Source of the DNA: Paenibacillus aceti
GTDB taxonomy: Bacteria > Bacillota > Bacilli > Paenibacillales > Paenibacillaceae
DNA length: 64,000 bases
Assembly (NCBI RefSeq): GCF_003614185.1
Contig: NZ_KZ987724.1
Span: forward strand, 4,844,046 to 4,908,045
Reading direction: 5' to 3'
Below are positions 26,746 through 35,540 of this stretch, in pieces. The first letter of the stretch is position 1. The number at the start of each line of letters is the position of its first letter. A program made the position numbers and the translations under genes. The notes beneath the pieces are model-generated. The model was not told the origin of the DNA. It saw only the letters and a list, made by a program, of their open reading frames with translations, and made no database searches.

Positions 26746-27786
26746 TCATGAGCCTTTTGGAACTGAAAATATTGAGGATTCGCGAACAACCAGACGATGG
26801 GGGATAATGAATCTCCCTAGTTCAGTCTTTGCTTCGCGCGTATTCTGAATCGCTTGGATCAGCAATTGGGAAGCGGTATATCCCATATTGTAAATCCCGA
26901 TATCAACGCTGCTCAGCGGCGGCGTGGACATCTCCGATAGCGGAATATTGTTGAAGCTGACTAGACATAGATCCTCAGGCACCTTGTAATTAAGCTCATG
27001 CAAGCCACGCAGGACACCAAAAGAGACAACGTCGTCAATCAGGACGATCGCTGTAGGGCGGTCGGGGAGATTCATGAAGAAGGAGATAGCCCGATAGCCA
27101 CTTTCCTGCAGAAACTCACCCTCGACAATCCATTCCGGCTTCGATTCCAGACCTGAATCAATGAGGGCCTGCATATATCCCTTCAAGCGATCCTTGGAGA
27201 CGACCAGCTCAGGCGGCCCGCTGACGAAGCCGATCCGCTCATGACCGAGCGAAATCAAATGCTTCGTGGCATCATAGGAAGCTTGTACATTATCGGTATC
27301 GACCGACAGAATGTCGGGGTAGTGCTCGCTGCGTCCGATCAGGACGAATTTGTGATTATTCTTATGCAAAAAGTCGACGACCGGGTCGTCAATTCGTGAA
27401 TATAGCAGGATTACTCCATCTACCCGATGGCCATTCAACAGCCTTGACACGCCTTCCACTTCATCTTTCTCATTAGCACCGGAACTGATCAATACGTCGA
27501 AGCCTTGCCGGTTTGCCTGGGTGACGATTCCGCGGATTAACTCCATGAAGAAAAAGTTGGAAAATAGTTCTTCCGCTGATTTCGGCAGCAGAATGCAAAT
27601 ACTATTCGTCGTCCTGGACACCAGGTTTTTGGCCATAATATTCGGATGGTATCCAAGCTCCTCCATAATTTCCCTGACTTTTCTTGAAGTTTCAGCGCTT
27701 ATCCTAGGATGGTTGGATAGCACCCGGGACACGGTGGAGGGAGAAACTCCTGCTTTTTTGGCTACGTCTTTGATAGTAACAGCCAT
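26746..27786 (-). CDS. LacI family transcriptional regulator
   Basis: A 346-residue repressor with an N-terminal LacI helix-turn-helix (TIKDVAKKAGVSPSTVSRVL) and hinge (GYHPNIMAKNL), followed by a periplasmic-binding-protein-like effector domain (CILLPKSAEELFSNFFFMEL ... ERIGFVSGPPEL ... DLCLVSFNNIPLSEMSTPPL). Its position upstream of pgmB and the GH65 phosphorylase on the same strand indicates a maltose/maltodextrin-responsive repressor of MalR type, as an inference from context. AGGAGGG precedes the ATG. Operator-like sites lie in its own promoter (27806-27821) and further upstream (28008-28023), suggesting autoregulation. Confidence 0.92.
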   Translation of the reverse strand: MAVTIKDVAKKAGVSPSTVSRVLSNHPRISAETSRKVREIMEELGYHPNIMAKNLVSRTTNSICILLPKSAEELFSNFFFMELIRGIVTQANRQGFDVLISSGANEKDEVEGVSRLLNGHRVDGVILLYSRIDDPVVDFLHKNNHKFVLIGRSEHYPDILSVDTDNVQASYDATKHLISLGHERIGFVSGPPELVVSKDRLKGYMQALIDSGLESKPEWIVEGEFLQESGYRAISFFMNLPDRPTAIVLIDDVVSFGVLRGLHELNYKVPEDLCLVSFNNIPLSEMSTPPLSSVDIGIYNMGYTASQLLIQAIQNTREAKTELGRFIIPHRLVVRESSIFSVPKGS

Positions 27787-27805
27787 TCAAAACCCTCCTG
27801 TTTGT

Positions 27806-27821
27806 GGAACCGTTTGCTTTC
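27806..27821. promoter_or_regulatory. Operator-like site in the lacI promoter
   Basis: GGAACCGTTTGCTTTC is an imperfect palindrome centred on a CG-containing core (GAAAGCAAACGGTTCC on the minus strand), 20 bp upstream of the regulator start codon. It fits autoregulation or CcpA control. Confidence 0.5.
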
Positions 27822-28007
27822 ACAGTAATCTTAATCGAAACCACATCGAAAGTAAATAGATAGCCAGAAATGCGGTCGGAAAGGAGAGCGGTGTTACCCT
27901 ATTGAGCAAACCGGAGTCTAATTTTCCAAAAAAATATAAATCGGCGATATTCAGCGATAATAAAAGATAAACTCAGATATATAGCCTAAAATCATTACAA
28001 ATCACGA

Positions 28008-28023
28008 GTGCAAACGTTTCAAC
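28008..28023. promoter_or_regulatory. LacI-family operator with no intact gene downstream
   Basis: GTGCAAACGTTTCAAC contains the CAAACGTTT core shared with the pgmB operator. It lies 220 bp upstream of the LacI gene, facing plus-strand DNA that is now a group II intron scar. It may once have controlled a divergent gene that has been lost. Confidence 0.55.
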
Positions 28024-28167
28024 TTTTGAAGAATGTTTCGGTGTTTCGTTCTCAGAATTTTTTTGGAGGACGAACCCTTGGAGTCTAGAAACGAATTGAT
28101 CGGTCTCTAAAAAAGAAACCTTGTATGCTTAAGGAGTCGCGAAAGTTGCGTTTTCTTGCATTATACA

Positions 28168-28205
28168 ACAAACCCAGTACCGACACGGTACTGGGTTTCA
28201 TTTTA
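28168..28205 (+). terminator. Terminator hairpin at the 5' edge of intron A
   Basis: AAACCCAGTACC at 28170-28181 is exactly inverted at 28187-28198, followed by CATTTT. The intron begins immediately after, at GTACGCCC (28206). Insertion directly 3' of an intrinsic terminator is the known preference of group IIC introns. Confidence 0.75.
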
Positions 28206-29604
28206 GTACGCCCAGTATGGGCGTCATCTCTAGGGTGAAAGTTCCGAACGGGGGCCGGCGAGCGCCTACCGTTAGCCAAGGGCAAGGGTGTCCATCGCGA
28301 GGTGGAATCTGAAGGAAGCCGGAGGCAAAAGCACGGCCTGAGGTACACGAATCTGATTTGAGGCGGTTGTAGCCGGATGAGTCACCTAAACATGACGAAA
28401 TCCAAAGCTGCCAAGGGCTGCAGCCGTAGACTTTGGCAGGCCCGGGCGGAAAGATGACGTTCTTATCTGGGGAGGCCTGCCGGATACGCAAGGAAAAAAA
28501 CCTGTAACCGAAGTCGAGAGGCTACGCTGAACTGGCAGGAGTCAGCAGAGGCCATATTGGAAATGGCTTGGGAGTCGGTGAGAGCAAACGGAGGCAGTGG
28601 TGGAGTTGACAAGGTCGCCATCCCGGCATTTCAAGCAGTAGCCCACGAGGAATTGAAACGACTCCATGAAGAACTGAAGCAGGGTACGTACCGGCCGATG
28701 CCGGTCAGACGGATTCTCATTCCCAAGAAAGGGAAGCCAAACGAGAAACGTCCACTCGGCATTCCGGCGATACGGGATAGGGTATGTCAACAAGCACTGA
28801 AAAACAGACTGGAACCTATCTTTGAACCCCTGTTCAGCGAATGCAGTTTCGGATACCGACCGGGTCGGTCTACGCATCAAGCTATGCGAAAAATTTACCG
28901 CGAGATGATGGATGGGTGCGAATGGATCGTGGATGCGGACCTACGAGATTTCTTCGGGACAGTCCACCACGGGCCATTGATCGACATGATGGCGGAACAA
29001 GTGAGCGATGGAAGAATCCTGAAACTCGTCAGGCAAATGCTCGAAGCCGGGTACATGGAGAGCGGAAAGAAACACGCCACTCCAAGCGGAACGCCGCAGG
29101 GAAGCGTCGTTAGTCCACTGTTCAGCAATATCTACCTGAATCGGTTCGATCACGAAATGACGGGAAGAGGGTACCGGCTTACGCGTTTAGCCGATGATTG
29201 GGTTGTCCTCTGCAAGACACAAGCAGAGGCTGCACGGGCGCTTCGGGATGCAAGAACCATTCTGGAATCGCTCGGGCTGACACTTCACCCAGATAAAACA
29301 AGGATCACCCACATCAAATGGGGATTCGAGTTTCTGGGCTACAAGCTCAAACGAGGGAAAGGCCTGTCGTTGCCGCGGGGAAAGGTAAAGAAGCAACCGA
29401 AAATGAACATCTACGCCTTTCCCAAAGCGGAGTCCGTTCAATCGTTCATGGACACCATTCGAGCCCGAACGCACAGACGCGTTCCGTTGACCGTCTTCCA
29501 GCTCATCGATTCCATTAATCCTGTCATACGAGGATGGGGCAATTATTTCCGTAAAGCCCACGTAAGAAAGCTTTTCAACCGACTTCAACGCTGGATTATT
29601 TGTT
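28206..29604 (+). mobile_element. Truncated group II intron A (5' part and most of its reverse transcriptase)
   Basis: The 5' end GTACGCCCAGTATGGGCG resembles the GUGCGCCCA...GGGCG start of group IIC introns, and GGTGAAAGTTCC follows as in that class. The structured leader runs to about 28540, then the reverse transcriptase gene to about 29604. Domains V and VI are missing because the sequence changes there into a different intron. A deletion or recombination therefore removed the 3' end. Confidence 0.75.
28557..29604 (+). pseudogene. Group II intron A reverse transcriptase/maturase, C-terminally truncated
   Basis: From the TTG at 28557 the frame encodes a reverse transcriptase: ANGGSGGVDKV, RPLGIPAIRDRVCQQAL, SFGYRPGRSTHQAM, VDADLRDFFGTV (RT-3), TPSGTPQGSVVSPLFSNIYL (RT-4) and LADDWVVLC in place of YADD. 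The maturase X domain follows, PVIRGWGNYFRKAHVRKLFN. At LQRWII, about 29600, it breaks off into sequence of another intron, and the remaining ~10 codons to 29633 are not native. The Tyr-to-Leu change at the catalytic box is common in the group IIC type. No good ribosome binding site precedes the TTG, so the true start may be upstream. Confidence 0.82.
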
Positions 29605-30255
29605 CATGCACTACACGTTTGACGTCTGGATGACAAAGGAGTACCCTCAAAACCCGTGGGCTAGACATGCGGATGATGCGGTGATACATTGTCGAACGAA
29701 AGAAGAGGCTGAACAACTGCTGAAGGGACTTAAAGAGCGGTTTAGGGACTGCGAACTCGAGCTGCATCCGGACAAAACCCGGATAGTCTATTGCAAAGAT
29801 GATGACTGTAAAGGAGACCATCCCGAAATCAAGTTCGACTTTCTGGGATACACCTTTCGTCCAAGGCGGTCAAAGAACCGATGGGGAAGTATTTCATTAA
29901 CTTCACGCCAGCAGTCAGTAATAAAGCGTGTAAGGCAATGAGGCAGACGATAAGAGGATGGCGGATGCATCTGAAACCGGACCTGGAGATTAATGACCTG
30001 TCAAGAATGTTCAATGCTTCCATCAGAGGTTGGATTAACTACTATGGCCACTTTTACAAGTCACAATTGTACAATGTTCTAGGTCATATGAATGATGCAC
30101 TCGTCAAGTGGGCCCGGCGGAAATACAAGAAACTGGAGAGACACAAGATACGGGCTATTCGGTGGCTAGGGCGACTAGCGAAGAACGTTCCCGAACTATT
30201 TGCTCACTGGCGATTAGGCATATTGCCTGCGGCTGGGATAATGGGAGCCGGATGA
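29600..30255 (+). pseudogene. Group II intron B reverse transcriptase/maturase, N-terminally truncated and frameshifted
   Basis: The first frame gives LFMHYTFDVWMTKEYPQNP, then WARHADDAVIHCRTKEEAEQ, with HADD at the catalytic YADD position, and FDFLGYTFRPRRSKNR. A frameshift near 29875-29890 moves translation to GKYFINFTPAVSNKACKAMR, MFNASIRGWINYYGHFYKS (maturase X) and a basic C-terminus. The part upstream of the catalytic box, roughly 250 codons, is missing. It is of a different subfamily from introns A and C. Confidence 0.82.
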
Positions 30256-30317
30256 GCCGAGAGGTTCACGTCCTGTTCTGAGAGGGCCTGAGGGTGCAAT
30301 TCCCTCGGGCTACTTAC
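29600..30317 (+). mobile_element. 3' fragment of group II intron B with domains V and VI
   Basis: This fragment starts inside a reverse transcriptase (LFMHYTFDVWM...) and runs to the intron end. Domain V is at 30245-30278 (GAGCCGGATGAGCCGAGAGG...TTCACGTCC). A domain VI hairpin follows with GAGGGTGCAATTCCCTC and a bulged A. The intron ends near CTACTTAC at 30317. The 5' half of the intron is absent. Domain V has at least one probable pairing change (CCTGTTCT where CCGGTTCT is usual), so it is likely dead. Confidence 0.78.
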
Positions 30318-30790
30318 CGTAATATCTTTGTGGTGAGTAGGCGAGCAGGCGAACGCGTCATGAGATCGGTAAGCCAGTTTGTAGAAGAAAAGCTAAAACT
30401 GTAAGTGAACCGGGAGAAAAGTGCGGTGGTCAGACCCTGGCACCGGAGGATCTTAGGATTTAGTTTCCTGAGCCAGAAACAAGCGACGATTCGAATAGCA
30501 GCGAAGAGCCTCAAAGTGTGTAAAGAGAGGATTCGAGAGCTAACAAACCGAACATGTGCATTTCAATGGAAGAACGGATTAGCCGATTGAACCGTTACCT
30601 GATGGGGTGGGTCGGTTATTTTCGCCTAGCCTCGGCGAAGACGCACCTCCAAAAACTAGACCAGTGGATTCGGAGGAGACTCCGAATGTGCCTATGGAAG
30701 CAGTGGAAACGAGTGCGGACACGAATCCGCGAACTCCGGGCACTTGCCGCCCCCTCCTACTCGATCAGATATTGTATTCGTTTTGTCATC
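30318..30790 (+). pseudogene. Group II intron C reverse transcriptase fragment
   Basis: Immediately after the intron B 3' end the frame reads NIFVVSRRAGERVMRSVSQF, which normally follows YADDC in a third reverse transcriptase subfamily. Intron B thus looks inserted just after the catalytic box of intron C. An in-frame TAA interrupts EEKLKL/VNREKSAVV. Maturase sequence continues as RILGFSFLSQKQ, then LNRYLMGWVGYFRLASAKTH and WIRRRLRMCLWKQWKRVRTR. The match fades near 30755 and no domain V of intron C was found. Confidence 0.8.
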
Positions 30791-30855
30791 ATCAAATTAT
30801 AAGGTTTGGGTTGGATCAAGGGTTATTATTCTCGAAAATGTCGGGGGTTTGTGAC

Positions 30856-31645
30856 TTAAGGCCACTGTACTCCTTTAATCGATAATGACCAATCAAATGC
30901 AAAAACTTTACTTGTTGCTTGATTCCAGTAAGTAGAATGTAAATTAAGACCCATTTCAGTAGCCAAACCACCATCAAGAACCTCTACCCATTTAGAAGGA
31001 GCTAGGCCCATATATGTAGTACCAAAATAATGATCTCCTCCAATTGGCGAGACATCTTTACTCTGATTCTGAGCCTTACTATTAATGCCAGGTCCTATTT
31101 GAACCATTTTAGCAGAATTTATACCATTAGGAAGTATATCAGAAGTCCAATTGCTACCCTTGTCCCAGCGCCAATATACTTTATCTAATCCAATATAATT
31201 ATAACTATTTTGTGAAACACTATGATAATATAATGTGATAGTCACTTTAACTGTTTTATCAGAACTTTGTGTGGACCCTGAATACGAATAAGGGTCAGAT
31301 GCGACAACCATCACTGTTTGGTACTGTGGGATAACATCACCCGTTTCAATGTTCTGTAATTCTCGATAAATATGCGTTTCATTTTCTAAAATTTCATACG
31401 TTGCATCCTCATACTCAATATTATTTGATAGAATAGAACTGCGAATATTTTCTGCTTCGGATTTAAGGCTTTTTCCCTCTACCAGAGCGCCGTCTACTTT
31501 CGTACTCACATCTGTAGTATCATATTCCTTAACAACCCGATATCCTTCTGGAACTGAAGAATCCAGTGGTATTGACGAGTCTGTACCAGGTGCGGCCGCA
31601 GCTACCGAACTAAAGGCCAATAAAGATGTTAATACGACACCGACA
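30856..31645 (-). pseudogene. Secreted protein of unknown function, 5' truncated
   Basis: The frame encodes about 260 residues and opens inside a signal peptide (KIVGVVLTSLLAFSSVAAAA), but no start codon or ribosome binding site is present because unrelated S-layer sequence begins at about 31640-31650. The mature part begins APGTDSSIPLDSSVPEGYRV and has a Tyr/Ser-rich region (VTITLYYHSVSQNSYNYIGL) and a repeated Trp-rich C-terminus. I do not recognise the family. An internal TTG at 31620 could in principle start translation, which would lose the positively charged signal region. The base composition is more A+T-rich than the neighbours, suggesting recent acquisition. Confidence 0.6.
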
Positions 31646-31924
31646 ATCTTTGATGGCAGCGCTGAGGTGACACGTGAAGAAATGGCAGTGATGCTGATCC
31701 GTGCTTATTCCCTGTTCATCGGAGAAGAGTTGAACCCGGCAGCAGCCACACCGTTCAAGGATGCTGGGGAGATCGCTCCATATGCAAGAAGCTTCGTGGA
31801 TCAAGCGGTTGATCTGGGCTTGCTGAAGGGAAGAGGAGCGGTAGAGTTCGCTCCGAAATCAGCGCTCACACGGGCCGAATCTGCGCAAGTGATTGTGAAC
31901 TTATTGGGTGGCCTGACCCATTAA
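31640..31924 (+). pseudogene. C-terminal S-layer homology (SLH) domain remnant
   Basis: The plus-strand frame encodes TIFDGSAEVTREEMAVMLIR, AYSLFIGEELNPAAATPFKD and ARSFVDQAVDLGLLKGRGAV followed by LTRAESAQVIVNLL. It covers the end of one SLH repeat and one more or less complete repeat, ending at a TAA at 31922-31924. SLH repeats bind pyruvylated wall polymer and usually end secreted enzymes or S-layer proteins. Everything upstream has been lost at the junction near 31645. Its place between maltodextrin genes suggests, without proof, the tail of a wall-anchored polysaccharide-degrading enzyme. Confidence 0.75.
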
Positions 31925-31935
31925 TGATTGATGAA

Positions 31936-31978
31936 GAAGGGCCTCATCCCCACATAATGTGGAGGATGAGGCCCTTTA
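31936..31978. terminator. Bidirectional terminator
   Basis: AGGGCCTCATCC at 31938-31949 is inverted as GGATGAGGCCCT near 31963-31974, flanked by A-rich and T-rich sequence. It lies between the SLH remnant and the convergent neopullulanase gene. Confidence 0.75.
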
Positions 31979-31987
31979 AATTGCAGC

Positions 31988-33733
31988 TTATCGTTCAGGT
32001 GTCAAAATAGCGTATCCGTAAGCAGGAAGTCTTACCATCAGCTTGCCATCTGCAGTGGTATAGCTTGTCCCGTTGATCCGATCGAGCCAGGACTTGTCCA
32101 GGGTATCGATCTCGAAGGTTTGCGCGGCGTCATAATTGTTCAGCAGCACGATGACAGATTCTCCGCCGAGCTTGCGTTCATAAGCGAGCTTCGAACCAGC
32201 TTTCTCAGCTTCAAGGAACTTGATTGTTCCGTTACGTAGTGGGGCTAGCTCTTTACGCAGGGCAATCAGCTTGCGATAGAAGCCGAACAAGTCTTGATCC
32301 TGATGCTCAGGCCGCCATTCCATGCATTTGCGGCAATCCGGGTCCGCCCCGCCGTCCAGTCCGACTTCATCACCATAATAGATACAAGGTGTACCCATGT
32401 AAGTGAATTGGAACAGTGCGGCCAGCTTCATTTTGTCCTTGTTATCATCGCAGAGTGTCAGCAGGCGCGGCGTATCATGGCTGTCCAGCAGATTGAAGGC
32501 TACCTCGCTCGCTTGCTGCGGATAGCGGGAAATTTGCTGACCGATAATATTCGCGAAGCCTTGTGCATCCATTTTCTGTCCGATAACGAAATCCAGCACC
32601 GCATTGGTGAAGGGATAGTTCATGACGGCGTCGAACTGATCGCCTTGCAGCCAAGGAGAGGATTCATGCCAGATTTCACCGAGGATGTAAGCCTCAGGAT
32701 TGGCTTTTTTAACGACTTTGCGGAATTCACGCCAGAACTGGTGATCCACCTCGTTAGCTACGTCCAGGCGCCAGCCGTCAATGCCCACTTCCTTGATCCA
32801 GAATTCGGCGACTTTGAGCAAGTATTGCTTCGTCTCCGGATTGCCAGTGTTCAGCTTCGGCATGATTGGCTCGAACGAGAAGGTGTCATAGGTCGGCAGC
32901 CCCTTGGTCGGATCGAGCGGGAACTGGTGGATATGGAACCAATCCTTGTAGCGGGACTTCTCGCCCTTCTCCAGTACATCAAGGAACGGAGCGAAGGCTT
33001 GGCCGGAGTGATTGAACACCGCATCCAGCACGACGCGGATTCCCCGTTCATGACAAGCCTTGACCAGCTTCTTCATCGTATCCACATCGCCAAAATGCGG
33101 GTCGATCTTCATATAATCGGTAGTATCATACTTATGGTTCGTCGTCGCTTCGAACACAGGAGTGAAGTAAATGGCATTCACGCCAAGCTCGCTCAGATGG
33201 TCGAGATGATCGATGACACCTTGCAGGTCGCCTCCGAAGAAGTTGTGGCGTTCCGGCTTGCCGCCCCAAGGCAGCACATCCTCCGGATCATTGTCCGGGT
33301 TTCCGTTAGCGAACCGTTCCGGGAAGATTTGATAGAACACAGCGTCCTTCACCCAATCCGGCACGGTGAATACGTCATCAGGATTCAGAAATGGATACTC
33401 GAATAGGCGATCCGGATTTTCCGGACGCTCTGGAGTGAACTCATTCTCTGTCATCCACATTTCAGTATCTACGCCTTTGAGCAGGAAGCCATATTTCAGT
33501 CTGCGGTAGGTCGGCTTGACAGCACATTCCCAGTAGTCGAACAGCTCGTCGCTAATGAGCTTCCGCATAGGAAGCAGTTCCTTGCTCTGATCCCACATAT
33601 ATTTATCGCCGGCAAAGGCGTAGACCTGCAGCAGGTCGCCCTTCTTGGCGCGCAAGCGCAGGTGAATTGTCTCGTAATCATAGGCATAGGACCAGTTGAG
33701 TTTAGGACGGTGATACACAGCTTCTAGTAGCAT
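31988..33733 (-). CDS. Neopullulanase/cyclomaltodextrinase/maltogenic amylase (GH13_20)
   Basis: A 581-residue cytoplasmic-type amylase. Its N-terminal ~120 residues match the CBM34 domain of this subfamily (MLLEAVYHRPKLNWSYAYDY). The catalytic barrel has DAVFNHSG (region I), DGWRLDVANEVD (II, nucleophile Asp), LGEIWHE (III, acid Glu) and LLDSHDTPR (IV). The start is the ATG at 33733 behind AGGAGG; the open frame extends to 33958 but without a site. Such enzymes hydrolyse cyclodextrins, pullulan and maltodextrins to panose, maltose and glucose, the substrate for the GH65 phosphorylase. The LacI gene at 34127 is divergent and is the likely regulator. Confidence 0.93.
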   Translation of the reverse strand: MLLEAVYHRPKLNWSYAYDYETIHLRLRAKKGDLLQVYAFAGDKYMWDQSKELLPMRKLISDELFDYWECAVKPTYRRLKYGFLLKGVDTEMWMTENEFTPERPENPDRLFEYPFLNPDDVFTVPDWVKDAVFYQIFPERFANGNPDNDPEDVLPWGGKPERHNFFGGDLQGVIDHLDHLSELGVNAIYFTPVFEATTNHKYDTTDYMKIDPHFGDVDTMKKLVKACHERGIRVVLDAVFNHSGQAFAPFLDVLEKGEKSRYKDWFHIHQFPLDPTKGLPTYDTFSFEPIMPKLNTGNPETKQYLLKVAEFWIKEVGIDGWRLDVANEVDHQFWREFRKVVKKANPEAYILGEIWHESSPWLQGDQFDAVMNYPFTNAVLDFVIGQKMDAQGFANIIGQQISRYPQQASEVAFNLLDSHDTPRLLTLCDDNKDKMKLAALFQFTYMGTPCIYYGDEVGLDGGADPDCRKCMEWRPEHQDQDLFGFYRKLIALRKELAPLRNGTIKFLEAEKAGSKLAYERKLGGESVIVLLNNYDAAQTFEIDTLDKSWLDRINGTSYTTADGKLMVRLPAYGYAILTPER

Positions 33734-33854
33734 GGATAATCCTCCTGATTCTGTTATGATATAGTGCGGTAAAAAACAAAAAAAGATACTCCTAAGCCAA
33801 AAAATATGGGCCGAGGATGTACCTTTCGATAACAGTGCCTTCAAATTGTTAATG

Positions 33855-33872
33855 CAGCCCTCGGTAGGGCTG
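33855..33872. other. Short perfect hairpin in the divergent promoter region
   Basis: CAGCCCT and AGGGCTG form a 7-bp stem around CGGT in the 393-bp gap between neopullulanase and the second LacI gene. It is 122 bp upstream of the neopullulanase start, so it may lie in the leader or act as a regulator site. Nothing else recognisable was seen in this gap except a single family 1 repeat unit at 33957. Confidence 0.35.
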
Positions 33873-33956
33873 TTATGATAATGATAAACGCCCGTGAGAA
33901 TTGGAAAATTCATTAGCGTTATCGACTGGATTATAGCATGGTTCAAACCTTTGCAC

Positions 33957-33984
33957 AATAGCTATACTAGGTTTCGTTAGAGGG
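33957..33984 (-). repeat. Single family 1 repeat unit
   Basis: AATAGCTATACTAGGTTTCG followed by TTAGAG matches the inverted unit of the family 1 elements. A weakly similar CATTAGCGTTATCGACTGG lies 45 bp upstream, not 50. It may be a decayed element. Confidence 0.45.
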
Positions 33985-34126
33985 AGGGCCGATAGCTTTA
34001 TTGGAGTATTTTCTAAGTGCTAGCTTTGAATAAATATTTCAGCTCGTTATAATGAGAGGAAGCAAGGGACCGGGAACGCTCCTTGAATCTTAAGTATCTG
34101 AGCCTCGTAATGGACGGGAGGTAAAC

Positions 34127-35167
34127 ATGGCTACACTGAAGGAAATTGCAGAGCGGGTGGGTGTCTCCATCTCGACTGTCTCGCGTGTTATTAATCAGAA
34201 TGACAGCCGCAGAATTAGTGAGGACACGAAGCAGAAGATCTGGAAGGCTGCGAAGGAATTGAATTATAGTTCGACCGGAAGAACCAGGTCTTCCAGGGCG
34301 AAGCAAGCCAAGGACTCATCATCGTTAACCAAATCTGCGGTCGGATGCATTCTGGCGTTGCAGGATAATAAGTATAATCATCCTTATTTCTCGCCGATCA
34401 TTCAGGGGATCGAAGCGAAGCTGCTGGAGAAGGGGATTTCACTGGCTTTTCTCCATACGCAGACGGAGCTGCATAATGAGGATGTGTTCAATTCCATGCT
34501 GGAGGTGCCGAATCTCCAGGGCGTTATTTGTATTGAAGGTTTAAGCAACGATATGTTCAAGCGGCTAAAAGAGCGGATTCCGTTCATTGTCGCTATTGAT
34601 GTGAATGACGTGGATATTCCCGTCGTGACCTATGATCGTGTTGCCGCCGCTCGAATGGCGGTCGGATATTTGATCGAGAAGGGGCATACGCGCATCGGCT
34701 TCATCGGCGGAGTGGGTTTGTCGGGCAGTCTGCAGCGGGAGAAGCGCTACTCAGGTTTTCGCCGGGCGCTGGACGAGCATGGCCTGGAGCTTCAGGAGCA
34801 GTGGGTGATTAACGCGAATTGGGATGCGGATGAGAGCTACAGGAAGATGAAGGGACTTCTGGATCTTCCAGAGCGTCCTACAGCGATGTTCAGCGCCAGT
34901 GATATGCTGGCTATTGCCGCGATGAGAGCCGTCACCGAAGCGGGCTATAGCATCCCGGCTGATATGTCTTTTATCGGCATCGATGATATTGAATTCTCGA
35001 AATATACGACACCACCCCTGACGACGGTGCATGTACCTAAATACGAAATGGGCTATGCGGCAGCCAAGATCCTGCTGGACAGCCTGGAGGACGCCTACCC
35101 ATTCGCCTTCCGGATGCAAATCCCATACCAGCTTAAGCAGCGGGACTCGGTTTCACGGATGCAATAG
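34127..35167 (+). CDS. LacI family transcriptional regulator
   Basis: A 346-residue repressor: helix-turn-helix TLKEIAERVGVSISTVSRVI, hinge region, and effector domain with GCILALQDNKYNHPYFSPII, GHTRIGFIGGVGLSGSLQRE and FIGIDDIEFSKYTTPPLTTV. A serine- and lysine-rich linker (RTRSSRAKQAKDSSSLTKSA, residues ~52-71) is longer than usual between the DNA-binding and effector domains. GGGAGG precedes the ATG. It is divergent from the neopullulanase and probably represses it; the ligand is not predictable. A strong terminator follows. Confidence 0.9.
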   Translation: MATLKEIAERVGVSISTVSRVINQNDSRRISEDTKQKIWKAAKELNYSSTGRTRSSRAKQAKDSSSLTKSAVGCILALQDNKYNHPYFSPIIQGIEAKLLEKGISLAFLHTQTELHNEDVFNSMLEVPNLQGVICIEGLSNDMFKRLKERIPFIVAIDVNDVDIPVVTYDRVAAARMAVGYLIEKGHTRIGFIGGVGLSGSLQREKRYSGFRRALDEHGLELQEQWVINANWDADESYRKMKGLLDLPERPTAMFSASDMLAIAAMRAVTEAGYSIPADMSFIGIDDIEFSKYTTPPLTTVHVPKYEMGYAAAKILLDSLEDAYPFAFRMQIPYQLKQRDSVSRMQ

Positions 35168-35170
35168 AGA

Positions 35171-35224
35171 GAGCTAAGGAGCTTGGCAGACAGATTATCC
35201 GTCGGCAAGTTCTTAGCTTTTTTT
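35171..35224 (+). terminator. Rho-independent terminator of the second LacI gene
   Basis: AGCTAAGGAGCTTGGCAGAC pairs with GTCGGCAAGTTCTTAGCT and is followed by a T-run, four bases after the stop codon. Confidence 0.85.
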
Positions 35225-35264
35225 GTGTGGGGAGAGGGGATGGCCGCAGTTACCGTGCGAGCTT

Positions 35265-35348
35265 ACGAAAACTGCAAAAATGCAGGTATTTTCGCTCGAA
35301 GTCACCTGTTCTGCTGAAATTCCTGCAAATATGCAGGCTTTTGCGCTG
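35265..35348 (+). repeat. Pair of family 2 repeat units (CTGCAAA-ATGCAGG)
   Basis: Two direct units, AACTGCAAAAATGCAGGTAT and TTCCTGCAAATATGCAGGCT, have their CTGC at 35272 and 35323, 51 bp apart. Each is followed by a T-rich stretch and a GC dinucleotide (TTTTCGC, TTTTGCGC). The same unit appears at 56015 and 56066 with the same 51-bp spacing. No inverted half follows here. Confidence 0.6.
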
Positions 35349-35540
35349 TGCGCTGTGCAAGTGCGGGGGCCAGGTGCCCGCTGGTAAGCGAAGATAGGAG
35401 CTCATGTGCGAAGATATAATATACTCGTGTGCGAAAACATGTGCTGGTATTCGAAGATATGCACTTGTATGTGAAATTCGGAACATTGTGATAATCGCGT
35501 GCTTTTGGGTTCCTTATTTGCCCCAAATTATCCTGCTGTT

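Noticed and set aside
29605-29633. Native C-terminus of the intron A reverse transcriptase
   Set aside because: The last ~10 codons read into sequence that matches a different intron in another frame; they are a junction artefact.
31580-31640. Extension of the SLH frame upstream through 31580
   Set aside because: The plus frame stays open, but the minus strand here encodes a convincing signal peptide, so the openness is likely incidental; the SLH match begins near 31645.
32294-33406. Open frame of 370 codons opposite the neopullulanase
   Set aside because: It is antisense to all four GH13 motifs and has no start signal.
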